Source: Holophagae bacterium (GTDB lineage: Bacteria > Acidobacteriota > Holophagae > Acanthopleuribacterales > Acanthopleuribacteraceae). Taken from it: a DNA stretch of 64,000 nucleotides. The notes under the pieces are model-generated. The model saw only the letters and a list, made by a program, of their open reading frames with translations, ran no database searches and was not told the DNA's origin. The position numbers and the translations under genes are program-made. Location: positions 124,001-188,000 of the forward strand of contig JAJCXM010000038.1 of assembly GCA_029263455.1 (NCBI GenBank), read 5' to 3'. The number at the start of each line of letters is the position of its first letter. The first letter of the stretch is position 1. Below are positions 9,487 through 19,753 of this stretch, piece after piece.

Positions 9487-10731
9487 ATGAGTAAAATGCT
9501 ATTGCCGTTACTTACTGTAATAGGAATTGGGCTTGCGGCAAGCGCTCAAGAAACAGAATTAGACAAGTCCGCTTTCGACTCGATGATCGCTAAACATTGT
9601 TATAGGATGCAACTCCAAGGAAATGAAATGGTTGGGGAAGGTGTCACCTGGTTATTGGAGCAAGCTAAACAATCGCATTATTTCCTTATTGGAGAACGAC
9701 ACGGAACAGCAGAAATCCCATTGATCTGTGGCGCACTCTATTCCAAGCTGTCAGAAGAAGGATATGATTATGTCGCGCTTGAGATTGGGAAAATAGCATC
9801 GCTCAGAGTCCAGGAAATCATACGCAGTGGAGAAAAAGACGGACTCTTTCACTTTCTCCAAAAGGAAGAGAATAGAGACGCAATTGCCTTTCTTGATTGG
9901 CGTGAAGAAGCTGACCTAGTCAATCATATCGCCAAATATTCAGCAAAGGGACCGCGCGCGATATGGGGTCTTGATCATGAGTTTATTTATGGTTTTGGGA
10001 TGTACTTGACGATGCTTGAGTCTCAGGCCACCACGCCAGCACAGGCGATGGCGATTGAGTCCTTGCAAGGTGAATTGAAGGAGAATAGGTTTCTATTGGG
10101 TGCTGATAATCTTGAACGGTTAACTATCTTAAAGACTCTCTTCAAAAACAACTCCCGGACGGACAACATCATAGATGCGCTACTTGATGCCAATTATGTT
10201 TATGGGCGATTCCGAGGGGAAATCACTCGTGTTGAATCCAATGCCTATAGGGAAAACCTTATGAAGAGAAACCTGTATCAAAACCTGATCCACAATAACA
10301 ATCCTAAGGTCTTTATCAAGCTCGGCGGGTTTCATGCCGCTCCTAGTATCTCTGATGGCAAGATCACATTGGGCACTTTTGTAGAAGAGTGGGCTAATGT
10401 CAATAATCTAAAGGCCTTTAACCTTTATTGTGATGTAAATGGAGGAACGATTCGCTCAAGTGGGCAGGATGGATCTGACGGGGCAGCGGGTATTAAACCG
10501 GCCTTAAGCCTGTTTGGATCTATTCCTGATAATACTCATTTATTCTCAAGATTCCTGAAGGGTCAAAAGGATCCAATCCTCATCGATCTTAGGCCATTGA
10601 GAGATCACATAGATCAGTGGGCGTTTCTCTCAAGGGGCCAAAAGAGCCTTATAAACAGCTTCGATGCTTACATGGCCGTACCGAATGTCACGCCTGCAAC
10701 CCTAGTGAGTCAAAGCCGCAAGCTTCCTTGA
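9487..10731 (+). CDS. Secreted EreA/ChaN-like (Tiki superfamily) protein
   Basis: A 414-residue exported protein from the ATG at 9487, which has AGGAAG upstream and a signal peptide directly after it (MSKMLLPLLTVIGIGLAASA). A longer frame from 9397 would place that signal internally. The motif FLIGERHGTAEIPLI, then YDYVALEIGK, and later VFIKLGGFHAA match the layout of erythromycin-esterase-like and ChaN/TraB/Tiki hydrolase folds, where an acidic residue and two histidines form the active site. Substrate is unknown. Antibiotic resistance should not be assumed, since most members are uncharacterised. It ends 13 bases from the convergent M4 protease gene. Confidence 0.7.
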   Translation: MSKMLLPLLTVIGIGLAASAQETELDKSAFDSMIAKHCYRMQLQGNEMVGEGVTWLLEQAKQSHYFLIGERHGTAEIPLICGALYSKLSEEGYDYVALEIGKIASLRVQEIIRSGEKDGLFHFLQKEENRDAIAFLDWREEADLVNHIAKYSAKGPRAIWGLDHEFIYGFGMYLTMLESQATTPAQAMAIESLQGELKENRFLLGADNLERLTILKTLFKNNSRTDNIIDALLDANYVYGRFRGEITRVESNAYRENLMKRNLYQNLIHNNNPKVFIKLGGFHAAPSISDGKITLGTFVEEWANVNNLKAFNLYCDVNGGTIRSSGQDGSDGAAGIKPALSLFGSIPDNTHLFSRFLKGQKDPILIDLRPLRDHIDQWAFLSRGQKSLINSFDAYMAVPNVTPATLVSQSRKLP

Positions 10732-10744
10732 CAAGCGCTAGAAT

Positions 10745-13700
10745 TCAGTCGGTGAATACCATGGGGTTGCCGGCCAACTCTTGTTGGTTGTCGAAGCCGG
10801 ACAGGGAGAATCCGGCAACTGCTTGCGAGGCTTCAATTTCCACGTACCCATAGAAATCGCTTACGCCTAAGAGACCATTGATCGTATTGAGTAACTTATT
10901 GTTACCCGCCAAGGTCGTCGTTCCTTGGGCGACCTGACCATCAAAGCGGTAGATGCGAATGGTTAAGTCAATCGGCGTATTGTTGGGGTTAACAACTGAG
11001 AGTCCCGTCCAGCTTGGGCTGAGTCCTGTAAATTGATCAGGACGATTAGAAGAGCCGGAAATGACGAATGGGAAGTAGAACTTTTTTCCCACCAAGGGTG
11101 TCGCTTGGAAGCCGGCTAATTGACGGTCGTCCAAGGATCCAAACAACTCCATGCCCGCCAATACGGTGCGCTCTGACAATCCTGAGACCAAGAACCATGA
11201 TGTTCCATTGGGCACCAAACTGTCGCCCGTTACCCGCAATAGCTTTCCATAAGCTGGAATGGCGACGATGTTATTTGCCAAAAGAGAACCGGCATTGTCA
11301 TAGGCGGTGACTTCAACTTGTGCTGTCTGATCGGTCAGATTGATGACGGAATAGCCGGTCCAAAAAATTTGTGTATTGGCAGCGACATGCGTAAACAGAA
11401 TGGCGCGCCCACTAGAGGCATCCGTGATTAAACCAGCGATCTGATTGACATCTTTACGACCGAAGATCTCGGCACCGGTCATGTTTTGCTCCAAGACCTT
11501 GTTGGCATCCAAGTCGTAGTTCAAGAAGAAGCCCCACAGTCCTCCTGCTGAACTTGTATCAGGATAGCTACCATATAGATCTGTCTCAAAATCAAATGAT
11601 CCTGCCTTACCTACAGCGTTGATGTTTACGGACCAGGCTGTGTCAAAATTGTCGACATACAGTATCGATGAAGGTGTGTCGCGGACGTTGGCAATGGCGC
11701 CTTTGGTCCAGAATTTTTGTGAATTGGTAGCCACGTGAGGTACATACATGCCGTTGCCAATAAAAGAGGTGGCTGGGATCATCGACCAGGCAGAGCCATC
11801 ACCAGTCATGTGTTGATAGGAACCGATGATCGCTCCCGAAGCCTCAATCTTCAACCAATGCGTCTGTGCGTCCGACGTTCCGAGTAGTGTCCGGTATGGC
11901 GCAATTGAAAAGGGTTCGGTAAAAAGAATATTCCCGTCTTTGTCGTAATAGGAGGCGGTTGCATTTAAAGTCGCGTCAGTTACATTCGAGACGGTAAAGG
12001 TGGCGTTGTAACTCAAGTTATAATTGTCAAACGGAGCGACGAAGGGGTAGTACAGCGTGCTAGAGGTCGTTCCACCGGGTGGCGGGGGAGCGGTTCCTGC
12101 CCCAATGCCTACTTCGGCAAAAGCATTTGAGACCGCCGCTTGTTCTGGGGATCCCTGACCGTGGAGATCTGACGCTGCGCGTTCGGCAGCGGCGCGACAA
12201 TCGGTGAATTCGCTGTTCTTTGACAGGTAATTCGTGAGTGTTCGGTGCATGATTTGAATGGCCTTGGCACGTCCAATCGCTGTCGCGAGCTTATAAAATG
12301 CGAAATTAGTAATGCCGCTATTAATATGCACGCCGCCATTATCTTGTGCAGCCGTTAGGTTCTGAAACTCATTCATGTGTGCGGGCTGCCAACCATGCAA
12401 ATAATCTTGGGTTTGTGCACCTTGATGGGGATTTGAAAGGTCGCGCAAGCCAGGACTTTGATAAACCTCTTGTTTGATGATGGTTTCGCCTAAGAGCCAG
12501 TTGCTGTCGTCATGTGTGGCCGCATACATGTCTGAAAAGGACTCGTTGAGGGCACCTGATTGAAATTGATAGACCAAGCCAGCTGAAGATGACGTGATCG
12601 CGTGACAAATTTCGTGGGTCATAAAATCCAGCGAGAAGGCCCAGTTGTAGGAAAAACTGCCGCCGTCACCAAATACCAGCTCGCGACCGTTCCAGAAAGC
12701 GTTGTCTAACCCTTGATTAGCGTTCTCACGGAAATTAACGAAGACACGCAAGGCGCTACCTTGATTGTCGTAACTGTTGCGGTTAAAGGTCGCTTGCAGC
12801 CAATCGTACGTTTTTGACATGTAATAGGCGGCAGCCCCAGCTGCTTTGGTGTCCACGTTATCGTTAAAACTCCCGTCGCCATTCACATCAATTGATAGAC
12901 CTTTGGGCTGGTTGGTATGTTGACATTCCAGCAAATAAATTGTCCCAGCTAACGTGTTCGTGTCCAACTGGCCCGGGAACATAGGTTTAGTGGTATTCAG
13001 TAAGAGGATATTATTGTTATCGCGCCAACCTGAGACGGTGGCGGATTGGTTGTCGGTGCGATTTGGAAAAACAGTGCATGTGGTGGGCTCCTTAAAGCTG
13101 GGAAGCGCCGTGCAGATTTGATTAATGCGGTTGATGATGTCGCCCGTTTTGGCATCGACGAACACGTCCTCGTGCAGCATCGGTGTTTCGTCACTGTGGA
13201 TATTCACCTTATATGCTAGGAGTGGCTCTTCGACGTGCCAATCATAAATGATGAGTTTTGAATCGCTTTTCAAATTGTACGGACTATCAAGCTCCGTTTG
13301 AGCCAGTTGCTTTGCTAGATCAATGGAAATGGTCGCCTGCGTATCAAGCGCGGTCTTGCCACGGTAATGACCGTTGACGGTGCTGATGACGCCATCGCGA
13401 TTGATGTGAACCAACACTTCGGCGGGCCATACTTCCAACCCCGCTTGGTAGACATGTAGTTTAACGTGGGACATACCAAGTTCATCGGTTTCAGTTGCGA
13501 TGACTTTCCACGCTTGTTGCTCGTCCATGTTGAGTTTGGAGCGGCTGGCTTGAAGGAATGACAAAGCAATTTGTGAAGGATCTTCGTTTGAAGGATCCGT
13601 CAATTTTCCCGTGATGAAGCTAGGCGTATTGAAACGTGGGTCAAATTGGACTTCCATCAACTGGCCGCGTTGTTTACTTTTTGCCGCCATTTCTGCCAGA

Positions 13701-13822
13701 CCTTGCGAAATGTGACCCACAAAACGAGCGTCAACCTGCTGCAAAACAGACTGATTAAGCGGTTTAAAGTCAGTCGAATATGAATAGATCACAAATAAAG
13801 ATAAAGCAAATCTTAGGCACAT
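10745..13822 (-). CDS. Secreted M4 (thermolysin-family) metalloprotease with repeated C-terminal beta domains
   Basis: A zinc endopeptidase, 1,025 residues from the ATG at 13822, which has GGAG (13830-13833 on the complement) and a signal peptide (MCLRFALSLFVIYSYST). The N-terminal part is an FTP/PepSY-type inhibitory propeptide (about 25-215). The catalytic domain has HEICH (403-407), the third zinc ligand Glu427 in GALNESFSD, and the proton-donor histidine in NGGVHINSG (about 499). After about residue 590 the protein has roughly 430 residues not part of the M4 core. They contain diverged repeats with YYPFV/FYFPFV and GMELFGS..QLAG motifs, probably binding or anchoring domains. It is likely secreted by a type II-like route and matured by propeptide removal. 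Convergent with the preceding gene. Confidence 0.93.
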   Translation of the reverse strand: MCLRFALSLFVIYSYSTDFKPLNQSVLQQVDARFVGHISQGLAEMAAKSKQRGQLMEVQFDPRFNTPSFITGKLTDPSNEDPSQIALSFLQASRSKLNMDEQQAWKVIATETDELGMSHVKLHVYQAGLEVWPAEVLVHINRDGVISTVNGHYRGKTALDTQATISIDLAKQLAQTELDSPYNLKSDSKLIIYDWHVEEPLLAYKVNIHSDETPMLHEDVFVDAKTGDIINRINQICTALPSFKEPTTCTVFPNRTDNQSATVSGWRDNNNILLLNTTKPMFPGQLDTNTLAGTIYLLECQHTNQPKGLSIDVNGDGSFNDNVDTKAAGAAAYYMSKTYDWLQATFNRNSYDNQGSALRVFVNFRENANQGLDNAFWNGRELVFGDGGSFSYNWAFSLDFMTHEICHAITSSSAGLVYQFQSGALNESFSDMYAATHDDSNWLLGETIIKQEVYQSPGLRDLSNPHQGAQTQDYLHGWQPAHMNEFQNLTAAQDNGGVHINSGITNFAFYKLATAIGRAKAIQIMHRTLTNYLSKNSEFTDCRAAAERAASDLHGQGSPEQAAVSNAFAEVGIGAGTAPPPPGGTTSSTLYYPFVAPFDNYNLSYNATFTVSNVTDATLNATASYYDKDGNILFTEPFSIAPYRTLLGTSDAQTHWLKIEASGAIIGSYQHMTGDGSAWSMIPATSFIGNGMYVPHVATNSQKFWTKGAIANVRDTPSSILYVDNFDTAWSVNINAVGKAGSFDFETDLYGSYPDTSSAGGLWGFFLNYDLDANKVLEQNMTGAEIFGRKDVNQIAGLITDASSGRAILFTHVAANTQIFWTGYSVINLTDQTAQVEVTAYDNAGSLLANNIVAIPAYGKLLRVTGDSLVPNGTSWFLVSGLSERTVLAGMELFGSLDDRQLAGFQATPLVGKKFYFPFVISGSSNRPDQFTGLSPSWTGLSVVNPNNTPIDLTIRIYRFDGQVAQGTTTLAGNNKLLNTINGLLGVSDFYGYVEIEASQAVAGFSLSGFDNQQELAGNPMVFTD

Positions 13823-14042
13823 AGAGCAGCTCCAGCAAATTGGCATATTTTTTCAAACGTTAAAACTATTATCGGTCAAGATGAGCGAGCAATTTAGTAT
13901 TGCGGTTACATAATTGCGCGATCCCCCGAGCACTGATAGTTCGGCGTTAACTGTCACGCGTTAAAATCTCTCGACAGAGGCCAAATAGTGCAAATAAATT
14001 GTTCGCTGATTGTGTGGCAACAAGATGATTGCCTATTTGCCG

Positions 14043-16568
14043 TTATTTGGTAGGGGAGACGACGAAATTGATCAGTCGGCCAGGCACATATATTTCGCGG
14101 CGGATATGACTGCCGCTGAGGTGGCCTGCAATTCGTTCATTTTGTTTAGCTGCAGTGATGGCGGTTTGCGCGTCTACATCGGCTGGTAACTCAAGTGTTT
14201 CTCTTTTTTTGCCATTTACCTGGACGACTAAGACGATCATTTCGTCCTGACACCATTGCGGATCAAAATCCGGGAATGTTTGCAGGGAAATGCTTGCTTG
14301 GTGGCCAAGGCGTTGCCAAAGTTCTTCGGTGATGTGTGGTGCAAAAGGCTGTAGTAATTTAAGTAGCCCCTCGACCAATGACGTTGGCTTTTTCTCTTCT
14401 TTGGTCAGTCCATTGACCAGCACCATCATTTTACTGATGGCGGTGTTAAAGCGCAGGTTGTCGATGTCTTCGGTGACGCCTTGGACAGTCTTATGATAAA
14501 GCCGCATGATTTCGTCAGAGGGAATCAACTCTGATAATTGTTCGGAACATTGATTACTTTCTTCATCAACCACGAGACGCCATGTTCGTTCAAGGAAACG
14601 GCGAACGCCTTCAATGCTCTTCGTGTTCCATGGTTTGGACATTTCCAGCGGTCCCATGAACATTTCGTATAGGCGAAAAGCATCTGCCCCAAATTCCTGG
14701 ATGATTTGATCGGGGTTAATGACATTCATTTTCCCTTTAGACATTTTCTCCACTTGAAACGACAAAGACTCACCTGATTTTGTGTGAATGGCCGTGTTGC
14801 CATCAAAATCAACCTCGTCTGTATGCACGTAACGATCAGAGCTGTCTTTAAAGCTAAATGACGTGATCAGGCCTTGATTGATGAGTTTCTTGAATGGCTC
14901 GTCACAAGAAACGAGACCTGCGTCAAATAGGACTTTATGCCAGAAACGGGCATACATTAGATGTAGAACGGCGTGTTCGGCACCTCCGACGTATAGATCT
15001 ACCGGCATCCAGTAACTTTCCTTGTTAGGGTCCCAAGCCGCTTCTTGGTTGTGGGGATCTACAAAGCGTAAGAAATACCAGCAGGAGCCAGCCCATTGAG
15101 GCATGGTGTTTGTCTCGCGGCGACAGTTTTGGCCGTCATGTTCTACTTTCAACCATTCACCTGACTTCGAAAGTGGAGGATCACCACTTTCAGACGGCAA
15201 AAAGTCCTCGAGTTCGGGTAATGTCAACGGCAACTGCTCTTCACGAAGGGGTTGATGTTCTCCATCCTGATTCCAGATGACGGGAAAAGGCTCGCCCCAG
15301 TATCGCTGCCGCGAGAAGAGCCAGTCGCGAAGCCGATAGTTAATCGCTGATTTGCCTAGATCGTTCTCTTCCAAATATTCGATGATCGTCGCTTTAGCGG
15401 TGGCCACATCCAAACCGTTGATGAAGTCACTATTAATGAGTGTACCGTCACCAGCGTATGCTTGCTCGTCGATATCTCCCCCGCTTATGACCTGCACGAT
15501 CTCCAAATCAAACTTGCGCGCAAATTCGTAGTCACGTTGATCATGTCCTGGCACTGCCATGATGGCACCGGTGCCGTAAGATATCAGTACGTAATCGGCA
15601 ACCCAGATGGGGATCGGCTCTTGCGTTAAAGGATTGATGGCATATGCACCACTGAAGACACCCGATTTGTCCTTGGCAAGTTCCGTTCTCTCCAAGTCAG
15701 ACTTGGTTGATGTTTCAAATATGTAAGCATCAACTTCGCGTTCTTGATCTGCGGTTTTCAACATATTAATAAGAGGGTGTTCAGGCGCTAGTACCATGTA
15801 TGTTGCGCCAAACAAGGTGTCAGGACGCGTCGTAAAAACGCGGATCTTGGCATTGACGTCCTTGATCTGAAAGTCGACTTCCGCCCCAACGGAACGACCT
15901 ATCCAATTGCGTTGCATCTCCTTGATGGAGTCGGGCCAATCGAGAGCTTCCAGGTCGTTCAATAAGCGGTCCGCATAGTTTGTGATGCGTAACATCCATT
16001 GACGCATAGGTTTACGTACGACGGGGTGGTCGCCGCGTTCCGAACGACCATTGATGACCTCTTCGTTGGCGAGCACGGTGCCAAGGGCAGGGCACCAGTT
16101 TACGGGAACCTCAGCGACGTAGGCCAAACCGCGTTTGTAGAGCTGCAAAAAGATCCATTGAGTCCAACGATAGTAGTCTGGGTCCGTGGTATTGATTTCG
16201 CGCTTCCAGTCATAGGAAAAACCCAGTGACTTAAGTTGGCGTTTGAAGTTGGCGATGTTATTCGCCGTGGTTACCTCGGGATGGGTTCCGGTCTGAATGG
16301 CGTATTGTTCTGCTGGCAAGCCAAACGCGTCCCAGCCCATGGGATGCAAAACGTTGAACCCTTTGGCTCGCTTATAGCGGGCCACGATGTCGGTTGCCGT
16401 GTAGCCTTCGGGATGGCCAACGTGAAGGCCAGCGCCTGACGGGTAGGGGAACATGTCAAGAACGTAATATTTTGGCCCTTCAAGTTTTGAGGGCGTGGCA
16501 AATGTCTGATTTTCATCCCAGTAGCATTGCCACTTGCCTTCAATCGCGGCGGGCTCATATCGAGACAT
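14043..16568 (-). CDS. leuS: Leucyl-tRNA synthetase
   Basis: Charges tRNA-Leu with leucine in the cytoplasm. From the ATG at 16568 (preceded by GGAGGA) the protein has 841 residues, close to the usual bacterial length. The class I signatures are HVGH (49-52) within [19 protein letters not shown], and KMSKG (608-612). The second departs from the KMSKS consensus at its last residue. The CP1 editing domain is present, with [20 protein letters not shown]. The C-terminal anticodon-binding and C-terminal domains follow. Earlier in-frame codons up to 16652 add residues not typical of LeuRS. Confidence 0.96.
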   Translation of the reverse strand: MSRYEPAAIEGKWQCYWDENQTFATPSKLEGPKYYVLDMFPYPSGAGLHVGHPEGYTATDIVARYKRAKGFNVLHPMGWDAFGLPAEQYAIQTGTHPEVTTANNIANFKRQLKSLGFSYDWKREINTTDPDYYRWTQWIFLQLYKRGLAYVAEVPVNWCPALGTVLANEEVINGRSERGDHPVVRKPMRQWMLRITNYADRLLNDLEALDWPDSIKEMQRNWIGRSVGAEVDFQIKDVNAKIRVFTTRPDTLFGATYMVLAPEHPLINMLKTADQEREVDAYIFETSTKSDLERTELAKDKSGVFSGAYAINPLTQEPIPIWVADYVLISYGTGAIMAVPGHDQRDYEFARKFDLEIVQVISGGDIDEQAYAGDGTLINSDFINGLDVATAKATIIEYLEENDLGKSAINYRLRDWLFSRQRYWGEPFPVIWNQDGEHQPLREEQLPLTLPELEDFLPSESGDPPLSKSGEWLKVEHDGQNCRRETNTMPQWAGSCWYFLRFVDPHNQEAAWDPNKESYWMPVDLYVGGAEHAVLHLMYARFWHKVLFDAGLVSCDEPFKKLINQGLITSFSFKDSSDRYVHTDEVDFDGNTAIHTKSGESLSFQVEKMSKGKMNVINPDQIIQEFGADAFRLYEMFMGPLEMSKPWNTKSIEGVRRFLERTWRLVVDEESNQCSEQLSELIPSDEIMRLYHKTVQGVTEDIDNLRFNTAISKMMVLVNGLTKEEKKPTSLVEGLLKLLQPFAPHITEELWQRLGHQASISLQTFPDFDPQWCQDEMIVLVVQVNGKKRETLELPADVDAQTAITAAKQNERIAGHLSGSHIRREIYVPGRLINFVVSPTK

Positions 16569-16632
16569 GTCTTGGTCCTCCCCATCACTAAAGCGCCTAT
16601 TGTACTTGAAAACGCCCGAGATCGAGAAATTC

Positions 16633-16660
16633 TTGACATTCATTAAAAACAAAGGATAAT
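16633..16660 (+). promoter_or_regulatory. Sigma-70-type promoter for the HUH transposase gene
   Basis: TTGACA (16633-16638) is a perfect -35 and GATAAT (16655-16660) a near-perfect -10, with a 16-base spacer. It points away from leuS and lies about 37 bases upstream of the next forward start. Confidence 0.6.
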
Positions 16661-16696
16661 TACGTACCAGGTAGATTAAAAGTGAGTATATAAGCC

Positions 16697-17635
16697 ATGG
16701 GACGTGATTTTAGAGTTAAGATTGATGAGGACCGGGTGAGTTACCACGTGATGACGAGGACGGCGCATCAGGCATTTTTCTTTGCTGACGATGCCGTTAA
16801 AGAAGCCATTTACCGCATCATTAACGAACTAACGGCTATCTATTACGTCGACATGCATAGCATCGCGGTTCTTGATAATCACTATCACCTTGTCCTCAGC
16901 ATCGTTAGGCCACCCTTTGATGTGCCCGACATAAAAAAACGGTTTGAGGCCTTCCAAATACGAAAACGTATCCCGCTCTCTTGGCATGCCTGGCGGGCCG
17001 AAGAATGGTTCAAGCGCCTGACTGATCTTTCGGCCCTGATGAAAGACATTAACCGCTCGATTTCCGTGTATGTCAATCGCCGCAAAGGGAAGGTCGGAAG
17101 TATCTGGGGCGAACGATTCAAGAGTGTTTTGATTGAAGAACAAGCGGGCCTTTTAGCCTGTATGTTATATGTGGAACTGAACTGCGTTAGGGCGGGAATC
17201 ACTGAGAGCCCGGCACACTATCGCTGGTGCTCGGCAGGGCGTTTCAGTCGTGGTGGACAAAAAGCGGCTGGCGTTGTGATTCCTAAGCTAGAGTTATTCC
17301 GAAGAGTGGCGAGTGCGGATGTCAGGCAAAGTCGTTTCGTGCGTTTGGTGAATCTGCTCGCCGAAAGAGAAACAGCTGGCCAGTTGGACCTTCCCAAGAA
17401 CCTGGCTCAGCTGGAAATCTTTCTAGGCGATGATGAACTTAAGGACTTGATGCAATTATGTTTCCGACGGACGCAGTGGCTAGTCCATAGTGTGGTCCTG
17501 GGTTCAGAGGATTTCTGTCGTCAAATAATGACGCGCTTTGCTCTTCAAGGAAGTCGATGGGGAGAAACGCAGCCTTTCAAGTTAACCGTTAATCTATTTA
17601 ACCAACATATTCGGGCTGGCCCACACTCCAGTTGA
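16697..17635 (+). CDS. REP-associated tyrosine transposase (RayT-like, Y1/HUH family)
   Basis: A 312-residue single-strand DNA nuclease/transposase of the IS200-like Y1_Tnp superfamily. The HUH pair is H62-Y63-H64 in DNHYHLVL. The probable nucleophile is Tyr125 in [21 protein letters not shown], and the family segment [16 protein letters not shown] follows. Proteins of this type are domesticated, single-copy enzymes that move REP hairpins rather than themselves. No terminal inverted repeats, target duplication or REP-like hairpins were noticed around it. An extra C-terminal region (about 200-312) is not recognised. The ribosome site is weak. Confidence 0.88.
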   Translation: MGRDFRVKIDEDRVSYHVMTRTAHQAFFFADDAVKEAIYRIINELTAIYYVDMHSIAVLDNHYHLVLSIVRPPFDVPDIKKRFEAFQIRKRIPLSWHAWRAEEWFKRLTDLSALMKDINRSISVYVNRRKGKVGSIWGERFKSVLIEEQAGLLACMLYVELNCVRAGITESPAHYRWCSAGRFSRGGQKAAGVVIPKLELFRRVASADVRQSRFVRLVNLLAERETAGQLDLPKNLAQLEIFLGDDELKDLMQLCFRRTQWLVHSVVLGSEDFCRQIMTRFALQGSRWGETQPFKLTVNLFNQHIRAGPHSS

Positions 17636-17676
17636 CATCCGCTAGAATAGCGTTCAATTGATGCGTGAGGAATCGC

Positions 17677-19086
17677 TTGGGTAACGCACTAATAACGGAT
17701 CTTTATCAATTGACGATGGCGTATGGCTACTGGAAAAATGGCATGCACCTTCGTCGAGCAATTTTTCATCTTTCGTTTCGGACGGCGCCCTTTGGGGGCA
17801 ATGATGCCATAGCTTGTGGTCTAAATAGCGTTATTGATTATTTAGATAAGTGGGCTTTCGACGAGCATGATTTACGCTATCTGATTTCCTTGTCTGGTGA
17901 CGACGGAACCCCTCTTTTCGACGAAGAATTTATCAATGCCCTACGGAAGATGTCGTTTGACGCGTCAATTTGGGCCGTGCCAGAAGGTACGTTAGTGCAT
18001 GCCCATCAACCGCTATTACGCGTTGAAGGTCCACTTTGGCTCTGCCAAATGTTGGAAACCCCACTATTGACGCTGATTAACTTTCATACTTTGGTCGCAA
18101 GCAAGGCTGCTCGCGTTTGTGAAGCGGCCCAGGGTGCTCCAGTCCTCGAGTTTGGACTGAGGAGAGCACAGGGGTTGGACGGAGGACTGGCTGCGTCTTA
18201 CGCGGCTTTTGTTGGAGGTTGCGCCGCCACATCCAATGCCTTGGCTGGCCAAAAATTTGGTATTCCTCTCAAAGGGACCCACGCCCACAGCTGGGTCATG
18301 TCGTTTGAAACCGAGTTACAAGCTTTTGAGGCTTATGCATCTGCGTTACCAAACAACTGTGTTTTTCTTGTCGATACCTACAATACAGAGCAAGGTCTCA
18401 ATCGGGCCATAGAAGTGGGTCATCGCTTAAGGTTGCAAGGCGGTAAACTCTTGGGAATTCGCTTGGATTCAGGTGATCTCGCTGCACTTAGCGCCCAAGC
18501 CCGACGGCAACTTGACGCTGCGGGTCTGAACGAGACGTTGATCTTAGCCAGTGGTGATTTAGATGAGTCAAGCATTACCAAATTAAGAGATAAAGGCGCC
18601 GCCGTCGATGTATGGGGTGTTGGTACCAAGCTGGTCACCGCATACGATCAACCAGCGCTAGGTGGTGTTTACAAAATGGGAGCAATAGAAAGAAACGGTC
18701 AATGTCATCCGGTCATTAAGGTATCCGATGAACCGTTGAAAACGACCATTCCTGGACGTCTCAATGTGGTTAGATACCTGCAATCTGGTCGAATTTTGGG
18801 TGATCTGATTGTGAATGAACTCGTCAGCGAGCAAAGCAGAATTGGCATTAACCTGCAAAATGGTGAGACGTTCGACTTGTCTGAAGCAGAAATTGGGCTG
18901 ACACTACTGACGCCTGTATTTGAGCGTGGCTTGCTGGTGCAGGCACGTTGGACAGCACATGAGGCCCGCGCAAACTGCCAAGAATCCTTAAAAACAAAAC
19001 GTTTGCAGCAATCAGTACCTGTCTGTCTGGAAAAGAGTCTATTTGAAATGCGACAAAGGATGATAGATGACACATCAAAGGCTTGA
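17677..19086 (+). CDS. pncB: Nicotinate phosphoribosyltransferase
   Basis: Makes nicotinate mononucleotide from nicotinate and PRPP, the committed Preiss-Handler step of NAD salvage. A TTG at 17677 is preferred because GAGG lies 7 bases upstream and the protein then opens MGNALITDLYQLTMAYGYW, the normal family N terminus. A GTG at 17665 is the alternative and overlaps that ribosome site. The product is 469 residues. Family segments PLKGTHAHSW, GIRLDSGDL and VWGVGTKLV (phosphate and pyridine sites) are present. Its 3' end overlaps pncA by 20 bases, so the two are translationally coupled. Confidence 0.93.
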   Translation: MGNALITDLYQLTMAYGYWKNGMHLRRAIFHLSFRTAPFGGNDAIACGLNSVIDYLDKWAFDEHDLRYLISLSGDDGTPLFDEEFINALRKMSFDASIWAVPEGTLVHAHQPLLRVEGPLWLCQMLETPLLTLINFHTLVASKAARVCEAAQGAPVLEFGLRRAQGLDGGLAASYAAFVGGCAATSNALAGQKFGIPLKGTHAHSWVMSFETELQAFEAYASALPNNCVFLVDTYNTEQGLNRAIEVGHRLRLQGGKLLGIRLDSGDLAALSAQARRQLDAAGLNETLILASGDLDESSITKLRDKGAAVDVWGVGTKLVTAYDQPALGGVYKMGAIERNGQCHPVIKVSDEPLKTTIPGRLNVVRYLQSGRILGDLIVNELVSEQSRIGINLQNGETFDLSEAEIGLTLLTPVFERGLLVQARWTAHEARANCQESLKTKRLQQSVPVCLEKSLFEMRQRMIDDTSKA

Positions 19087-19753
19087 GCCGCTCTCCGATA
19101 AAGATGTTCTATTGGTCGTTGATGTGCAGAATGATTTTCTGCCCGGCGGCGCGTTGGCTGTTGCTAGCGGCGACGAAGTGATTGAGGTCATCAACCAGCT
19201 AATCCCAAAATTCAAATTGGTGATGGCAACCCAAGATTGGCATCCCCGTGACCACCAAAGCTTTGCGTCTGAGCATCCCACAAAGGAAGTAGGTGAGCTG
19301 ATCAATTTGGAGGGACTAGATCAAATCCTTTGGCCTGACCATTGTGTTCAAGGTACTCACGGCGCCGCTTTTGCCGCTGACTTGGCCCTGCCATCTAGCG
19401 CCTCCATTTTTAAGAAAGGTATTGATAGAGATGTCGACAGCTATAGTGGATTTTATGACAATGGACGCTTGCGCAGCACGGGTTTGGCAGAGTACCTAAC
19501 TTCAATATCAGCACAGCGGGTATTTGTGGCCGGACTGGCGACCGATTATTGCGTCAAATTCACCGTGTTGGATTCGATCAAAGATGGGTTTGAAACCTGG
19601 TTGATTACGGATGGCTGCCGTGCTGTCCAGCTTAGAGATTTGGACGAGCAAAATGCCATTGACGAGATGGTCGCTGCTGGGGCCAAGACGCTCAATTCGA
19701 ACGATGTGGTGGATGGTTTCAGAAAGCCTGTGCAGGTTGGGGACGATTGTTAA
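19067..19753 (+). CDS. pncA: Nicotinamidase
   Basis: Hydrolyses nicotinamide to nicotinate and ammonia, supplying the substrate of the upstream phosphoribosyltransferase. It has 228 residues of the isochorismatase-like fold. The catalytic triad is visible as Asp19 (VVDVQNDF), Lys117 (FKKG) and Cys162 (ATDYCV). Metal ligands are Asp57, His59 and His63 in QDWHPRDH. The start codon lies inside the end of pncB. The 3' end overlaps the convergent aldo/keto reductase gene by 35 bases. Confidence 0.95.
   Translation: MTHQRLEPLSDKDVLLVVDVQNDFLPGGALAVASGDEVIEVINQLIPKFKLVMATQDWHPRDHQSFASEHPTKEVGELINLEGLDQILWPDHCVQGTHGAAFAADLALPSSASIFKKGIDRDVDSYSGFYDNGRLRSTGLAEYLTSISAQRVFVAGLATDYCVKFTVLDSIKDGFETWLITDGCRAVQLRDLDEQNAIDEMVAAGAKTLNSNDVVDGFRKPVQVGDDC

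Noticed and set aside
9487-10731. Calling the EreA/ChaN-like gene an erythromycin esterase resistance gene
   Set aside because: Only the superfamily motifs are visible. It is a secreted, diverged member and no resistance context is present.
16569-17664. A complete insertion sequence around the HUH transposase
   Set aside because: No terminal repeats, subterminal hairpins or target duplication were found; RayT proteins normally stand alone.
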